64,000 nucleotides of DNA from Rubrolithibacter danxiaensis (GTDB lineage: Bacteria; Bacteroidota; Bacteroidia; Sphingobacteriales; Sphingobacteriaceae): assembly GCF_047272945.1 (NCBI RefSeq), contig NZ_JBKOPS010000004.1, positions 186,001 to 250,000 on the forward strand. The letters run 5' to 3'. This document shows, in pieces, positions 1 through 9,168 of this stretch. The number at the start of each line of letters is the position of its first letter. Positions within the stretch are counted from its first letter, which is position 1. The position numbers were made by a program, and so were the translations under genes. The notes beneath the pieces are model-generated. The model was not told where the DNA came from. It saw only the letters and a program-made list of their open reading frames with translations, and did no database searches.

Positions 1-1
1 G

Positions 2-2239
2 TATCCTAAAAACGTTACTACCTACATTATTTCGTTCTTTAAAACTGTTTTCCCTAATCCTGTAGATACCGTTCTTTTATATCTCCTGGGAGCTTATTTA
101 TTGTTTTGCGTTTTAAGAGTAAAACCCTGGCTTGCTGCCGCAGGAGCTTTCGCATTTGCTTTTTCAACCTACAACTTTGTTATTATCGAAGCAGGGCATG
201 CAAACCAGGCAATGGCCATTGCTTTTTTCGCCCCTATTTTAGCCGCTATTATCCTTACGTTAAGAGGCCGCTATATATTAGGTTCTTCACTCATGGCACT
301 ATTTCTTGCCATAGAAATCAGAACGAATCACGTTCAAATGACCTATTACCTGTTAATTTCCTTATTGATCTTTTTAGGTATCGAACTTTATCACGCCATT
401 AAGGAAAAGAAAACAACCAGCTTTTTTAAATCTATTGGTTTTCTTGCTGGTGCAACTGTGCTCGCAATAGCTGTAAATGCAGGCACACTGTGGACCACTT
501 ATGAATACGGGCAGGAATCTATCCGTGGTAAATCTAATTTAACTGCGGATAAAGCCACACAGCAAACTGGAGTAGACCGGGAATATGCCTATCACTGGAG
601 CCAGGGAGTTGGAGAAACCATTACCTTTCTTGTCCCGAATGCTTTTGGCGGATCTTCTTCATTACAGGCACTGGACGAAAGCTCTGAAGTGGCAAGAACA
701 CTTATTAATCGCGGTGTTCCTGCAGATCAGGCAACAGGTTTTGCGAAGCAGATGTCTACTTACTGGGGAGAAAAACCAGGTACATCCGGCCCGTTTTACT
801 TCGGCGCCATTACCTGTTTCCTCTTTGTATTGGGGTTATTTATAGTAAAAAACCGGTTAAAATGGTGGGTGCTGGCAGCTACTCTGCTCAGTATGTTCCT
901 TTCATTTGGGAAGAACCTGCCTTTTATCTCTGATCTGTTTTTTGATTATTTCCCACTGTATAATAAATTCAGAGCTGTTGAATCTAATTTAGCAGTTGCC
1001 GGGTTTCTGTTCCCTATATTAGCAGTTTTAGCGGTAAAAGAAATTGTAACAGAAAAATTTGATCAAAAGAAACTGCAGAAGCAATTGCTTTACTCCCTGT
1101 ATATTACCGGAGGTATTCTGCTTGTCATTCTTATTGTTCCTACCTTATTTTTTGATTTTAAACCTTCAAGTCACCAGCAATTCATACAGCAATTAGCGCA
1201 GGCAATAGGCGGAGACCAGAACTTTGCCAATTCGATAGCAAATTCACTGGTACAGGATCGTATTTCAATGGCACGCGGCGACGCTTTCCGTTCCTTAATT
1301 TTTGTATTGATAGGTGCCGGATTGCTTTGGGCCTTAATTAAACAAAAGATCAGTTCGCAAATTGCCCTCATTGGCCTGTCTGTTGCAGTTTTGGTTGATA
1401 TGTGGGGTGTGGACAGGCGTTATCTAAATAACGCGAATTTCGTAGATGACTCACAAATAAAACAAACGTTTCAGGCCCGGGAGGTTGATGAATTGATCAG
1501 GCGTGATACAAGCCTGGACTATCGCGTGCTTGATTTAACGATCCCTACTTTTACAAGTTCAACAGCTTCTTATTTCCATAAAACAATAGGCGGTTACCAT
1601 GCGGCAAAACTAAAGCGTTTCCAGGAACTGATTGAGCATCAGTTCAGCAATTCAATCAATGAAGACGTGCTGGATATGCTGAATACAAAATACATTATAA
1701 CGGCAGATCAAAGCGGTCAGTCGCAAAAAATTCAGAACCGTGCTACCGCTTGTGGCAATGCCTGGTTTGTTCAAAAAGTTACTTTCGTAAAAACCAACGA
1801 TGAGGAGATGAAGGCTATTAACAGCTTCGATCCTAAGAAGGAAGCCTTTGTAAACGATGAATTTAAATCACTGATAGACACTCAAAAGGCTCAATTCAGC
1901 CCCAACGATTTTATAAAACTCGTAAACTATCGCCCGGATCATTTAACTTATGAATATTCTGCCGGACATCCAGAAATTGCGGTATTTGCAGAAATATGGT
2001 ACGATAAGGGCTGGAATGCGTACGTTGACGGAGAAAAGATTCCACATTTCCGGGCAAATTATATTTTACGTGCCGCACAATTACCGGCAGGGAATCACAA
2101 ACTGGAATTTAAATTTGAGCCGGCTTCGTATTACCAAGGCGAAACAATCTCTTTGATAGCTTCCATCCTCTTAATTGCCGGATTAGCGTTTGCAATTTAT
2201 AAGGAAAGTAAAAAAGGGAAAGAAGTACAGATAGCTTAG
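2..2239 (+). CDS. YfhO family membrane protein (5' partial)
   Basis: The reading frame is open from base 2, so the gene begins outside the window; the TTG at 101 is internal and not a real start. About 745 residues are visible. They hold many hydrophobic membrane segments in the N-terminal two thirds, then a soluble beta-rich part and one last membrane helix before the C-terminus. The composition and the G-K-S-N-L and V-P-N-A-F-G-G motifs around base 520-650 fit the YfhO family, membrane proteins related to GT-C glycosyltransferases. Some Gram-positive members glycosylate cell-wall polymers; the role in Bacteroidota is not established. A glycosyltransferase gene ends opposite it, which suits a surface-glycan role, but this is inference. 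Confidence 0.85.
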   Translation, partial: YPKNVTTYIISFFKTVFPNPVDTVLLYLLGAYLLFCVLRVKPWLAAAGAFAFAFSTYNFVIIEAGHANQAMAIAFFAPILAAIILTLRGRYILGSSLMALFLAIEIRTNHVQMTYYLLISLLIFLGIELYHAIKEKKTTSFFKSIGFLAGATVLAIAVNAGTLWTTYEYGQESIRGKSNLTADKATQQTGVDREYAYHWSQGVGETITFLVPNAFGGSSSLQALDESSEVARTLINRGVPADQATGFAKQMSTYWGEKPGTSGPFYFGAITCFLFVLGLFIVKNRLKWWVLAATLLSMFLSFGKNLPFISDLFFDYFPLYNKFRAVESNLAVAGFLFPILAVLAVKEIVTEKFDQKKLQKQLLYSLYITGGILLVILIVPTLFFDFKPSSHQQFIQQLAQAIGGDQNFANSIANSLVQDRISMARGDAFRSLIFVLIGAGLLWALIKQKISSQIALIGLSVAVLVDMWGVDRRYLNNANFVDDSQIKQTFQAREVDELIRRDTSLDYRVLDLTIPTFTSSTASYFHKTIGGYHAAKLKRFQELIEHQFSNSINEDVLDMLNTKYIITADQSGQSQKIQNRATACGNAWFVQKVTFVKTNDEEMKAINSFDPKKEAFVNDEFKSLIDTQKAQFSPNDFIKLVNYRPDHLTYEYSAGHPEIAVFAEIWYDKGWNAYVDGEKIPHFRANYILRAAQLPAGNHKLEFKFEPASYYQGETISLIASILLIAGLAFAIYKESKKGKEVQIA

Positions 2240-2262
2240 AGCACAAGTAAGGCGATAAACAT

Positions 2263-2295
2263 AAAAAAGGTTCACTGAAAAGTGGACTTTTTTTG
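2263..2295 (+). terminator. Rho-independent terminator after YfhO gene
   Basis: A 7-bp stem (GTTCACT with AGTGGAC, one G-T pair) closes a GAAA loop and is followed by seven T's. It starts 24 bases after the stop codon of the YfhO gene. Confidence 0.75.
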
Positions 2296-2360
2296 TATAA
2301 TATCATCATCAAATGGTGCAGTACTGATGGTTTGAAAAAGGCACTGAACTTTTCTGATAC

Positions 2361-4403
2361 TCAATCATTTGTCCTTCTATGCTTCAGATAATAAAAGAAT
2401 AAATTAAATGCTATTACCGCATGATTTAAAAGGTTGGGAATAAGTCCGTAATGTTTCGTAAAAATATGAAAGCGCTCTTTTAGACTTTCCCGGTGCTTTT
2501 TCTTCGACATACCACCGACTAAATATTTGGCTACATACATGCGGGTATTTACAACCCTTTTTGCTTTTTTTAAGGCACGCAAAATCCAGTCGATATCTGA
2601 GCTGAGGGAATAATTCAAATCATATGGTTCAATTAATTGTCGCTTAATATAAATTGCCTGGTGACTGACGCTCATGCCGTATCTGAAACTGTAAAAATCC
2701 AGTTTCTCAGGACTTTTATGCCTCCTCCGTCCTAAACTTTCCCATTGCTCATTATACATTTCTGTTTCGCCATAGTAAATATCTGCTCCTGCTTCTGTAG
2801 CAAAAACCAGCTCCACAGTTTCCGTCGAATACAGCTCATCACCCGAATTCATAAATAAAATATAATCACCCGTTGCTAAAGCAAGGCCTTTATTCATTGC
2901 ATCGTAAATGCCATTATCATTTTCGGATACTATTTTGCTGATCTTATTCTCGTATTTACTGATTACTTCTAAAGTGCCATCGGTAGAGTTTCCGTCAATA
3001 ACAATATACTCTATGTTCGGATAAGTTTGGTTCAGCACAGAATTTATGGTCCGGTCAATATCCTTTACATTATTATAAACCACCGTAATTACACTTAAAA
3101 CCGGAGCAAAAGAAGGCGTATTTAAGCCTTTTTTCTCCCTGGTAAGTGATTTGTATAATTCAATATGTTTAGCCGCTATTACCGGTTCTGAAAAGCGTTC
3201 TTCAACTATTTTTCGGGCCTTCTTATTCAGATTTTCGCGTTCAGGATGATTAAAAATCCAGCGTATTCCCTCAGCAAAATCATGGGATGACTGGTAATCG
3301 GCCAAATATCCGTTTACCTGGTGAGTTACCATATCCGGAATTCCGCCAGTAGTAAAAGCAACAACAGGTGTTCCGCAAGAGAGGCTTTCCATTACCGTAT
3401 TCGGTAGATTATCTTCAAGTGAAGGTGTTAAAAACACATCGGCCGCGTTGTAACAGATAGCTAATTTTTCATCGTTGGAGATTGTTCCCAGAAAAGTGGT
3501 TTTTACAGGGAAGTCAGGGACGTTTTTTTCATCACGGTTTCCAAAAACCACCAATTCTATCTCTTCCTTATCAACACCTATTACACGCGTTAAAATCTCT
3601 AGTGCTTTTAATAAATAAGGTGTCCCTTTATGAAGGTCTTTTCTGGATGGCATGAATCCGCTGAGCATAATGAATTTATCGGGCGACAAATCGAAATACT
3701 TCTTAGCTAGAGCTTTATCATGCGGCCGGAAGATTGCAGTATCAAGCGTATTCGGAATAATATGTGCGTCTGCTGTTCCCAGAAGTTTACTTGCCCGAAT
3801 AGAAGCAAACATCCACTTACTGGGCGCTACTACAGAAAAGTATAACTGTCTGTAAGCATCTTTTTTCGACTCCCATATTTTATGAGATAAATCTTCCGGA
3901 CCTGACTGTTTTAACAAAGGGCAATTACCACACTCCTTCTGGTAATGATTGCAGCTGTAGCGTACGTGGCAACCGCCGGTGAAGGCATTGCTGTCGTGAA
4001 ATGTCCATACAATTGGCTTATTTAACTTTTTCAGTCTGGCTATGTCTTTAGGACGCAGGAAAGCGTGATTTACCCAATGCAGATGAAGAATATCTGCGTT
4101 TTGTATAGCCGGATGATTTGAAATATCTTTTCCCCAAACAGGGATCGAGAATGGAATTTTTAAACGTTTAGCAAAGGCAGAAGAAACAAAGCGCTCAAGC
4201 AGGATTGCAAAAGCAGCAACCGCTTTGCTAAAGCCCTTTGGATTTAAACTTCTTATCGATGGATCCTTATCAAATTTGTAATTTACCCATATCTCAGAGT
4301 GTATGCCCTGTCCGTTTAACGCTTTGTTCAGCCTTAAACATGCTCTCCCGGCACCGCCGTTTCCATCGTATGTATTAAGATGTACAACTTTCACTATTGC
4401 CAA
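2361..4403 (-). CDS. Fused GT4-GT2 glycosyltransferase
   Basis: A 680-residue protein joining two glycosyltransferases. Residues 1 to about 420 form a GT-B enzyme of family GT4: a glycine-rich N-terminal loop (GNGGAG, 15-20), four cysteines at 145, 151, 158 and 161 that could hold a metal, and the E-x8-E motif at 330-339. Residues about 434-680 form a GT-A enzyme of family GT2, starting with LSVITVVYNN, with DGNS at 470-473 and the metal-binding NSGDE stretch at 519-523. Both probably act in the cytoplasm on a surface polysaccharide or glycolipid. The gene is transcribed divergently from a methyltransferase 42 bases away. The fusion could add two successive sugars; substrates cannot be read from the sequence. 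Confidence 0.88.
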   Translation of the reverse strand: MAIVKVVHLNTYDGNGGAGRACLRLNKALNGQGIHSEIWVNYKFDKDPSIRSLNPKGFSKAVAAFAILLERFVSSAFAKRLKIPFSIPVWGKDISNHPAIQNADILHLHWVNHAFLRPKDIARLKKLNKPIVWTFHDSNAFTGGCHVRYSCNHYQKECGNCPLLKQSGPEDLSHKIWESKKDAYRQLYFSVVAPSKWMFASIRASKLLGTADAHIIPNTLDTAIFRPHDKALAKKYFDLSPDKFIMLSGFMPSRKDLHKGTPYLLKALEILTRVIGVDKEEIELVVFGNRDEKNVPDFPVKTTFLGTISNDEKLAICYNAADVFLTPSLEDNLPNTVMESLSCGTPVVAFTTGGIPDMVTHQVNGYLADYQSSHDFAEGIRWIFNHPERENLNKKARKIVEERFSEPVIAAKHIELYKSLTREKKGLNTPSFAPVLSVITVVYNNVKDIDRTINSVLNQTYPNIEYIVIDGNSTDGTLEVISKYENKISKIVSENDNGIYDAMNKGLALATGDYILFMNSGDELYSTETVELVFATEAGADIYYGETEMYNEQWESLGRRRHKSPEKLDFYSFRYGMSVSHQAIYIKRQLIEPYDLNYSLSSDIDWILRALKKAKRVVNTRMYVAKYLVGGMSKKKHRESLKERFHIFTKHYGLIPNLLNHAVIAFNLFFYYLKHRRTND

Positions 4404-4445
4404 AAATACAATTCATTTGTTTCTTTTTGTTTTCTTTGTGTAAGC

Positions 4446-5192
4446 ATGAGCAATCTATTAACCAATCGTGAGTTTTGGAGCAAATACTGGGAATCTAAAA
4501 CAGATCTGGCTTTCCCGGTGAGCAGAAATTATTTATTTCATAAACAACTGGAAAAAATTATTTCAAACAACACCATAAAAAATGCGATAGAGCTTGGCGG
4601 CTTTCCTGGTTATTATGCGATCTTCTTAAAAAAACATTTTGGAATTGACAGCACCTTGCTTGATTATTTCGTCCATCCAACTATATTAAATGAAGTACTA
4701 CGGGCAAACGGACTAACAACTCAGGATATTAAAATAATTGAAAACGATCTTTTTAATTACCAGCCACAGCAGCAGTATGACATGGTACTTTCCTGTGGTT
4801 TAATTGAGCATTTTAATGATACAAAGGATATTATTGAACGGCATATTCAATTTTTAAAGCCGGGTGGAGTTTTATTCATTACACTTCCTAACTTTAAGAG
4901 TGTGAATGGGTGGGTTCAGAAAAATTTTGATAAAGAGAATTATCTGAAGCATAATATTAATTGCATGGATCCTAACCTCTTAAAACAAATAGCCCTAGCC
5001 TCAGGGTTAAAGGAAGTAAAAGCAGAATATTTCGGCAAATTCAGTGTCTGGCTGGAAAATAAAGGTGAAAAATCACTGCTTACCCGCCTTTTTATTAAAA
5101 CTCTTTGGTTTGCAGGGAAGGTTCCAACTAAATTATTAGGTTTTGAATCGAAAGCTTTCTCACCATACATTGTTTTAGAAGCAAGAAAATAA
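4446..5192 (+). CDS. Class I SAM-dependent methyltransferase
   Basis: A 248-residue protein with a Rossmann-type methyltransferase core: the SAM-binding motif I is the AIELGGFPG stretch, an acidic residue follows at the end of strand 2, and the LKPGGVLFITLPN motif lies near residue 140-155. The ATG at 4446 is preferred to an upstream ATG at 4380, which would overlap the divergent glycosyltransferase and add residues unlike a methyltransferase. A TTTCTTTG sequence at 4431-4438, close to the Bacteroidota -7 box, supports the shorter form. The gene stops one base before the Crp-family gene. Its target is unknown; the glycosyltransferase neighbour suggests a sugar or lipid. Confidence 0.8.
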   Translation: MSNLLTNREFWSKYWESKTDLAFPVSRNYLFHKQLEKIISNNTIKNAIELGGFPGYYAIFLKKHFGIDSTLLDYFVHPTILNEVLRANGLTTQDIKIIENDLFNYQPQQQYDMVLSCGLIEHFNDTKDIIERHIQFLKPGGVLFITLPNFKSVNGWVQKNFDKENYLKHNINCMDPNLLKQIALASGLKEVKAEYFGKFSVWLENKGEKSLLTRLFIKTLWFAGKVPTKLLGFESKAFSPYIVLEARK

Positions 5193-5193
5193 G

Positions 5194-5772
5194 ATGTTCG
5201 AACTTCTCAAAGCTAATGTCAACAGGCGGGTGCAGCTTACAGATGCAGAGTTCGAAACAGTTTCCGGCTTTTTTAAAGTACGGGTTTTAAAAAGGAAAGA
5301 ATATCTGCTTACAGCAGGAGATATAAGTTATTTCAGTGCTTTTGTTAATAAAGGCTGTCTTATATCTTACTATCTGGACGAAAAAGGTATAGCAAGAGTG
5401 ATTCAGTTTGCAATTGAAGACCATTGGGTGGGAGATTTATATAGCCTGATAACACACAAGCCTAGTGAAATTTACATAGAAGCACTCGAAGATTCCGAAC
5501 TGCTTATTCTGTCGGCTAACGACCAGGAAAAGCTGTACCAGGAAGTTCCCAAAATGGAAAGAATGTTCAGGCTTCTGGTACAGAACGCTTATGTTGCAAC
5601 CCAAAGACGATTAAATTCTGCGCTTAGTATTTCTGCTGATGAACGATATCTTGAACTTTTAAAAAAATACCCGGGCATAACCCAGCGGGTACCGCTTGCA
5701 CATATTGCTTCGTATTTAGGCATAACCCCAGAAAGCCTGAGCAGGATTAGAAAACAGCTTGTAAAAAAGTAA
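5194..5772 (+). CDS. Crp/Fnr family transcriptional regulator
   Basis: A 192-residue regulator. Residues about 10-120 are a cyclic-nucleotide-binding-type beta barrel, followed by a long dimerisation helix and a C-terminal helix-turn-helix around residues 165-190 (the HIASYLGITPESLSRIRK stretch). No cysteines are arranged for an Fe-S cluster, so it is not an Fnr-type oxygen sensor. The ATG lies one base after the preceding stop, so it is probably co-transcribed with the methyltransferase. A Crp-like inverted repeat lies just downstream, before yceI, which suggests that yceI is its target. The ligand is unknown. Confidence 0.88.
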   Translation: MFELLKANVNRRVQLTDAEFETVSGFFKVRVLKRKEYLLTAGDISYFSAFVNKGCLISYYLDEKGIARVIQFAIEDHWVGDLYSLITHKPSEIYIEALEDSELLILSANDQEKLYQEVPKMERMFRLLVQNAYVATQRRLNSALSISADERYLELLKKYPGITQRVPLAHIASYLGITPESLSRIRKQLVKK

Positions 5773-5781
5773 CTGATTTCA

Positions 5782-5829
5782 TTTCTTAACATACATCAAG
5801 AGAAAGCCGGAGAATAGCGCTGATCTTTG
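5782..5829 (+). promoter_or_regulatory. Candidate Crp-type operator and -7 box for yceI
   Basis: Bases 5782-5805 form an imperfect inverted repeat with TTTCTT and AAGAGAAA arms around a CTTAACATACATCAAG core. Bases 5822-5829 read GATCTTTG, one base from the Bacteroidota -7 consensus TAnnTTTG. If transcription starts about 7 bases after this box, the operator is centred near -42, the usual place of a class II Crp activator site. The sequence is seen; the function is inferred from position and from the adjacent Crp-family gene. Confidence 0.45.
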
Positions 5830-5854
5830 TATCGTAAAAAATGAACTCTTTAAC

Positions 5855-6439
5855 ATGAAAAAAATTTTATTTGCTGTTGCATTGCTTGCAGCACAGTTTA
5901 CTTCAAAAGCCCAGTCAAAATGGAACGTGGACGCAGCCCATTCAAATGTAAAATTCGCAGTACCTCACCTTGTAATCTCTGAGGTAGAAGGTGGATTTAA
6001 ATCATTTAATGGAACCATCACCGCTGCTAAGCCAGATTTTTCTGATGCTGCTATTGATTTCACTATTGACGTTAACAGCATCGATACAGACAACGAAATG
6101 AGAGATAAGCACTTGAAATCTGATGATTTCTTTAATGCTGAACAATTCCCTCAAATGAAATTTAAAAGCACATCTTTCAAAAAGAAATCCGGAAATAATT
6201 ATGTACTTGACGGATTACTGACCATCAGGGATGTAACAAAACCTGTAAAATTCCATGTAGTTTACGGAGGAACAGCTAAAGACGGTTATGGAAATACCAA
6301 AGCAGGTTTCAAAGCTACAACAACAATTGACCGTTTTGCTTACAATTTAAAATGGAATAGCCTTACAGAAGCGGGCGGCGCAACAGTTGGTAAAGATGTT
6401 GCTCTTAAATTAAACCTTGAATTTGCTCAGGCAAAATAG
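5855..6439 (+). CDS. YceI family periplasmic protein
   Basis: A 194-residue protein with a signal peptide (residues 1-19, cleavage likely after SKA) and a complete YceI domain. It begins with the typical WNVDAAHSNVKFAVPH stretch and includes the HLKSDDFFNAEQFPQ and TIRDVTKPV motifs. YceI proteins are lipocalin-like barrels that bind polyisoprenoid or similar hydrophobic molecules in the periplasm; the ligand here is not known. It sits between a Crp-family regulator and an extradiol dioxygenase, with its own candidate promoter and operator upstream. Confidence 0.93.
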   Translation: MKKILFAVALLAAQFTSKAQSKWNVDAAHSNVKFAVPHLVISEVEGGFKSFNGTITAAKPDFSDAAIDFTIDVNSIDTDNEMRDKHLKSDDFFNAEQFPQMKFKSTSFKKKSGNNYVLDGLLTIRDVTKPVKFHVVYGGTAKDGYGNTKAGFKATTTIDRFAYNLKWNSLTEAGGATVGKDVALKLNLEFAQAK

Positions 6440-6440
6440 T

Positions 6441-6464
6441 GAAAGGCGCTTCCGTGCGCTTTTC
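6441..6464 (+). terminator. Likely terminator after yceI-type gene
   Basis: The stem GAAAGGCGC with GCGCTTTTC (one G-T pair) closes a TTCCGT loop two bases after the stop. Only four T's follow within the arm, so termination may be partial. Confidence 0.5.
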
Positions 6465-6482
6465 AAAATTCTTCTATAAGTC

Positions 6483-6522
6483 GAAGGATGTCTTCCTGAG
6501 TTAATCAAAGGTGACATCCTTC
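6483..6522. repeat. REP-like inverted repeat
   Basis: Perfect 10-bp arms GAAGGATGTC (6483-6492) and GACATCCTTC (6513-6522) surround a 20-base loop that contains CCTGAG and AAAGG words. No T tract follows. This resembles the short palindromic intergenic repeats common in bacterial genomes more than a terminator. Confidence 0.5.
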
Positions 6523-6560
6523 TCATACTTCTGCTCCTGGTTCTACCTTAATTATTTACT

Positions 6561-7382
6561 ATGAATAACTTACAGGATCTGCATACATTTTCTTCTGCGC
6601 TTAAAAACACCGACAGAATGCCGCTTTTATTTGTTGGCCATGGTAACCCAATGAATGCTATTGCCGACAATACCTTTAACCAGAGTTGGAAAAAACTGGG
6701 ACAGGAACTACCCAGGCCAAAAGCGATTTTAGTTATTTCGGCTCACTGGATTACCCCAAAAAGCACCTGCGTTACCGCTACTAACGCTCCCAAAACTATA
6801 CACGATTTTGGCGGCTTTCCGCAGGAACTTTTTGAACAGCAATACAAAGCACCTGGAGCTCCTGAAATGGCAAAGGAAGTCCAGAGCCTGGTTGCGTCGC
6901 CAGAAGTTTTAACAGATCATGAATGGGGACTTGATCATGGAAGCTGGAGTATATTGCTGCCAATGTTTCCGTTAGCTGATATTCCGGTTTTTCAGGTAAG
7001 TATTGATTACACCCAGCCTCCCACCTTTCACTATAAACTTGGCCAGGAGTTAAAGAAGCTGAGAGACAAAGGAGTTTTAATTATAGGGAGCGGCAATATT
7101 GTACACAATCTGCAAGCTGTAGACTGGCAGGGAAGAAAAACATACGATTGGGCATTGGAATTTGATCAAAAAATAGCAGCCTGGATAGAAGAAAATAAGC
7201 ACCAGCATATTATTGACTTCCAAAAACTGGACACACTCGCTTCCCTTGCCCATCCAACTTATGATCATTTTCTCCCTTTACTTTATATTTTAGGAATGCA
7301 GGACAAAAAGGATCAGATAAGTTTTTTTAACAGCGAATTTGATATGTCGTCTATTTCAATGCGGTCCGTCATATATAGTTAA
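6561..7382 (+). CDS. ygiD: 4,5-DOPA extradiol dioxygenase-like protein (YgiD)
   Basis: A 273-residue enzyme of the LigB/DODA family. Metal-binding histidines are H27 (in VGHGNPMNA), H62 (in ISAHW) and H236 (in PTYDHFLPLL); H126 (in DHGSWS) and H182 (in NIVHNL) also lie near the active site in this family. The H27-H62 spacing of 35 matches E. coli YgiD. Such enzymes cleave catechol rings next to the hydroxyl groups, but the physiological substrate of bacterial YgiD is not settled. It lies 121 bases after the YceI gene and may belong to the same Crp-linked group. Confidence 0.88.
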   Translation: MNNLQDLHTFSSALKNTDRMPLLFVGHGNPMNAIADNTFNQSWKKLGQELPRPKAILVISAHWITPKSTCVTATNAPKTIHDFGGFPQELFEQQYKAPGAPEMAKEVQSLVASPEVLTDHEWGLDHGSWSILLPMFPLADIPVFQVSIDYTQPPTFHYKLGQELKKLRDKGVLIIGSGNIVHNLQAVDWQGRKTYDWALEFDQKIAAWIEENKHQHIIDFQKLDTLASLAHPTYDHFLPLLYILGMQDKKDQISFFNSEFDMSSISMRSVIYS

Positions 7383-7392
7383 CCACACAACA

Positions 7393-7409
7393 GAACCAGT
7401 TTCTGGTTC
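7393..7409. terminator. Small hairpin between convergent genes
   Basis: GAACCAG and CTGGTTC form a perfect 7-bp stem with a TTT loop in the 31-base gap between the ends of ygiD and the ABC transporter gene. It has no T tract on either strand, so a terminator role is only suggested by location. Confidence 0.3.
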
Positions 7410-7413
7410 AAAG

Positions 7414-9168
7414 CTATACTTCTACCAGTCTTTTCTCTCCTATCTGTTGTCTCCACATAGCATAGTAAAGGCCTTTTTCCTCTATAAGTTCCGAATGGCG
7501 CCCTGACTCTACTATATTTCCTTTTTCAAGTACAAAAATCTTATCGGCATGCATAATGGTAGACAGACGATGGGCGATAAGGATAGTAATATGCTCCTGC
7601 ATATCAGAAACATGGCGAATGGTGCGGGTAATTTCTTCTTCGGTTATAGAATCCAATGCCGAAGTTGCTTCATCAAATACTAAAATATCCGGCCGCCTCA
7701 ATAAAGCCCTGGCTATTGATAAGCGTTGTTTTTCACCACCCGAAACTTTTACGCCTCCTTCACCAATAACGGTATCTAATCCGTTTTCTGCTCTTGCAAG
7801 TAAGGTATGACAGGCAGCCTTATGTAAAACATCCATACATTCGGCATCTGTTGCACTTGGTCGTACAAATAACAGGTTTTCCCGGATTGTACCTGAAAAC
7901 AATTGAGTATCCTGGGTAACAAATCCTATCTTTTCTCTTAGCTGATCTAAATCTATATCAGTTCCTGAAACATTATTGTATAAAATCTGTCCTTCCAAGG
8001 GCTGATACAAGCCTACTAATAGCTTTACCAATGTAGTTTTTCCCGAACCTGAAGGCCCAACAAAAGCAATTGTTTCACCAATATGTGTAGTAAAGGAAAT
8101 GTGATTCAGGGCATTCCTGTTAGCTGATAAATGTTTAAAGCTTACATTTTTAAAGTTTAAACTTTCTATTTTTCTAAGCAACACGGGGTTGGCAGGTTTA
8201 ACTTCTTTGGGCGTACTTAAAATACTGGTAAAATTAGCCAGGGAGATTTCTGTCTCGCGATAAGTATTAATAATATTTCCTAATTCCTGCAAAGGACCGA
8301 ATATAAAAAAGGAATAGATAAAGAGAGAAAAGAACTCCCCCACAGTAATTTTTCCTGCATAAATTAAATATAGCATTAAAAGTAAAATAGCATTCCGCAG
8401 AAGGTTTACGAGAGTTCCCTGTACAAAACTTAAACTTCGTACGTATTTTACTTTCTTAAGTTCAAGCGCTAAAATCCTGTCGGTGGTTTTATTTAGCCGG
8501 TTTATTTCCTGACGTGATAATCCAAGGCTCTTTACCAGCTCAATATTTCTTAACGACTCTGTTGTAGAACCGGCTAAAGCAGTAGTTTCGGCAACAATTG
8601 TCTTTTGCACAACCTTAATTTTTCTGCTAAGCACTGAACTGATCGTCCCTAACACTGGAATTACTGAAATATAAACAACAGCTATAGACCAATGGATATT
8701 GATAGCGTAAAAGAAAACAAAACAGATACCTATAACAGCGGTAAAAAGTACGTTAATAAATGAAATGATCAATTTTTCACAGTCCAAACGAACCTTCTGT
8801 AATATTCCCAGTGTTTCTCCGCTTCGCTGATCTTCAAACACCTGGTAAGGAAGTTCCAGTGAATGAGCCAGCCCATCAGAATAAATTCTTGCTCCTAACC
8901 GCTGGGTGATAACATTTACATAATAATCCTGGAAATTTTTTGCAATACGTGATACCATAGCGACTCCCATCGCTGCCAATATCAATAAGCCTGCACCTCG
9001 AAAAAACTCGCTTGTTGTATAATTTTTATAATGAGTAACATAAGTATCTATGATCTTTCTGAAAATATAAGGGTCAAGAAAGGAAAAAACCTGATTGATA
9101 GTTGCCAGCAGCAATGCAAACGCTATCAGGCCTTTATATCGTTTTAAATAGGTAAATAACAGCTTCAT
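7414..9168 (-). CDS. ABC exporter, fused permease and ATPase
   Basis: A 584-residue half-transporter of the MsbA/LmrA type. Residues 1 to about 315 hold six membrane helices. The ATPase domain follows with Walker A GPSGSGKTT (371-379), Q-loop Q419, signature VSGGEKQ (475-481), Walker B ILVFDE (495-500) and an H-loop histidine in IAHRLST. All catalytic residues are present. It should work as a homodimer in the inner membrane; the substrate (lipid, peptide or drug) cannot be told from sequence. It is convergent with ygiD and stands alone. Confidence 0.92.
   Translation of the reverse strand: MKLLFTYLKRYKGLIAFALLLATINQVFSFLDPYIFRKIIDTYVTHYKNYTTSEFFRGAGLLILAAMGVAMVSRIAKNFQDYYVNVITQRLGARIYSDGLAHSLELPYQVFEDQRSGETLGILQKVRLDCEKLIISFINVLFTAVIGICFVFFYAINIHWSIAVVYISVIPVLGTISSVLSRKIKVVQKTIVAETTALAGSTTESLRNIELVKSLGLSRQEINRLNKTTDRILALELKKVKYVRSLSFVQGTLVNLLRNAILLLMLYLIYAGKITVGEFFSLFIYSFFIFGPLQELGNIINTYRETEISLANFTSILSTPKEVKPANPVLLRKIESLNFKNVSFKHLSANRNALNHISFTTHIGETIAFVGPSGSGKTTLVKLLVGLYQPLEGQILYNNVSGTDIDLDQLREKIGFVTQDTQLFSGTIRENLLFVRPSATDAECMDVLHKAACHTLLARAENGLDTVIGEGGVKVSGGEKQRLSIARALLRRPDILVFDEATSALDSITEEEITRTIRHVSDMQEHITILIAHRLSTIMHADKIFVLEKGNIVESGRHSELIEEKGLYYAMWRQQIGEKRLVEV

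Noticed and set aside
101..2239. Complete YfhO gene starting with TTG at 101
   Set aside because: The frame continues to the left edge with membrane-like sequence, so the gene is cut by the window.
4380..4445. Upstream start of the methyltransferase
   Set aside because: It would overlap the divergent glycosyltransferase gene, add a Cys/Phe-rich stretch not expected for the family, and run across a promoter-like box.
7556..7810. Reading frame opposite the ABC transporter ATPase
   Set aside because: It is a shadow of conserved Walker and signature coding sequence on the other strand, with no own start signals.
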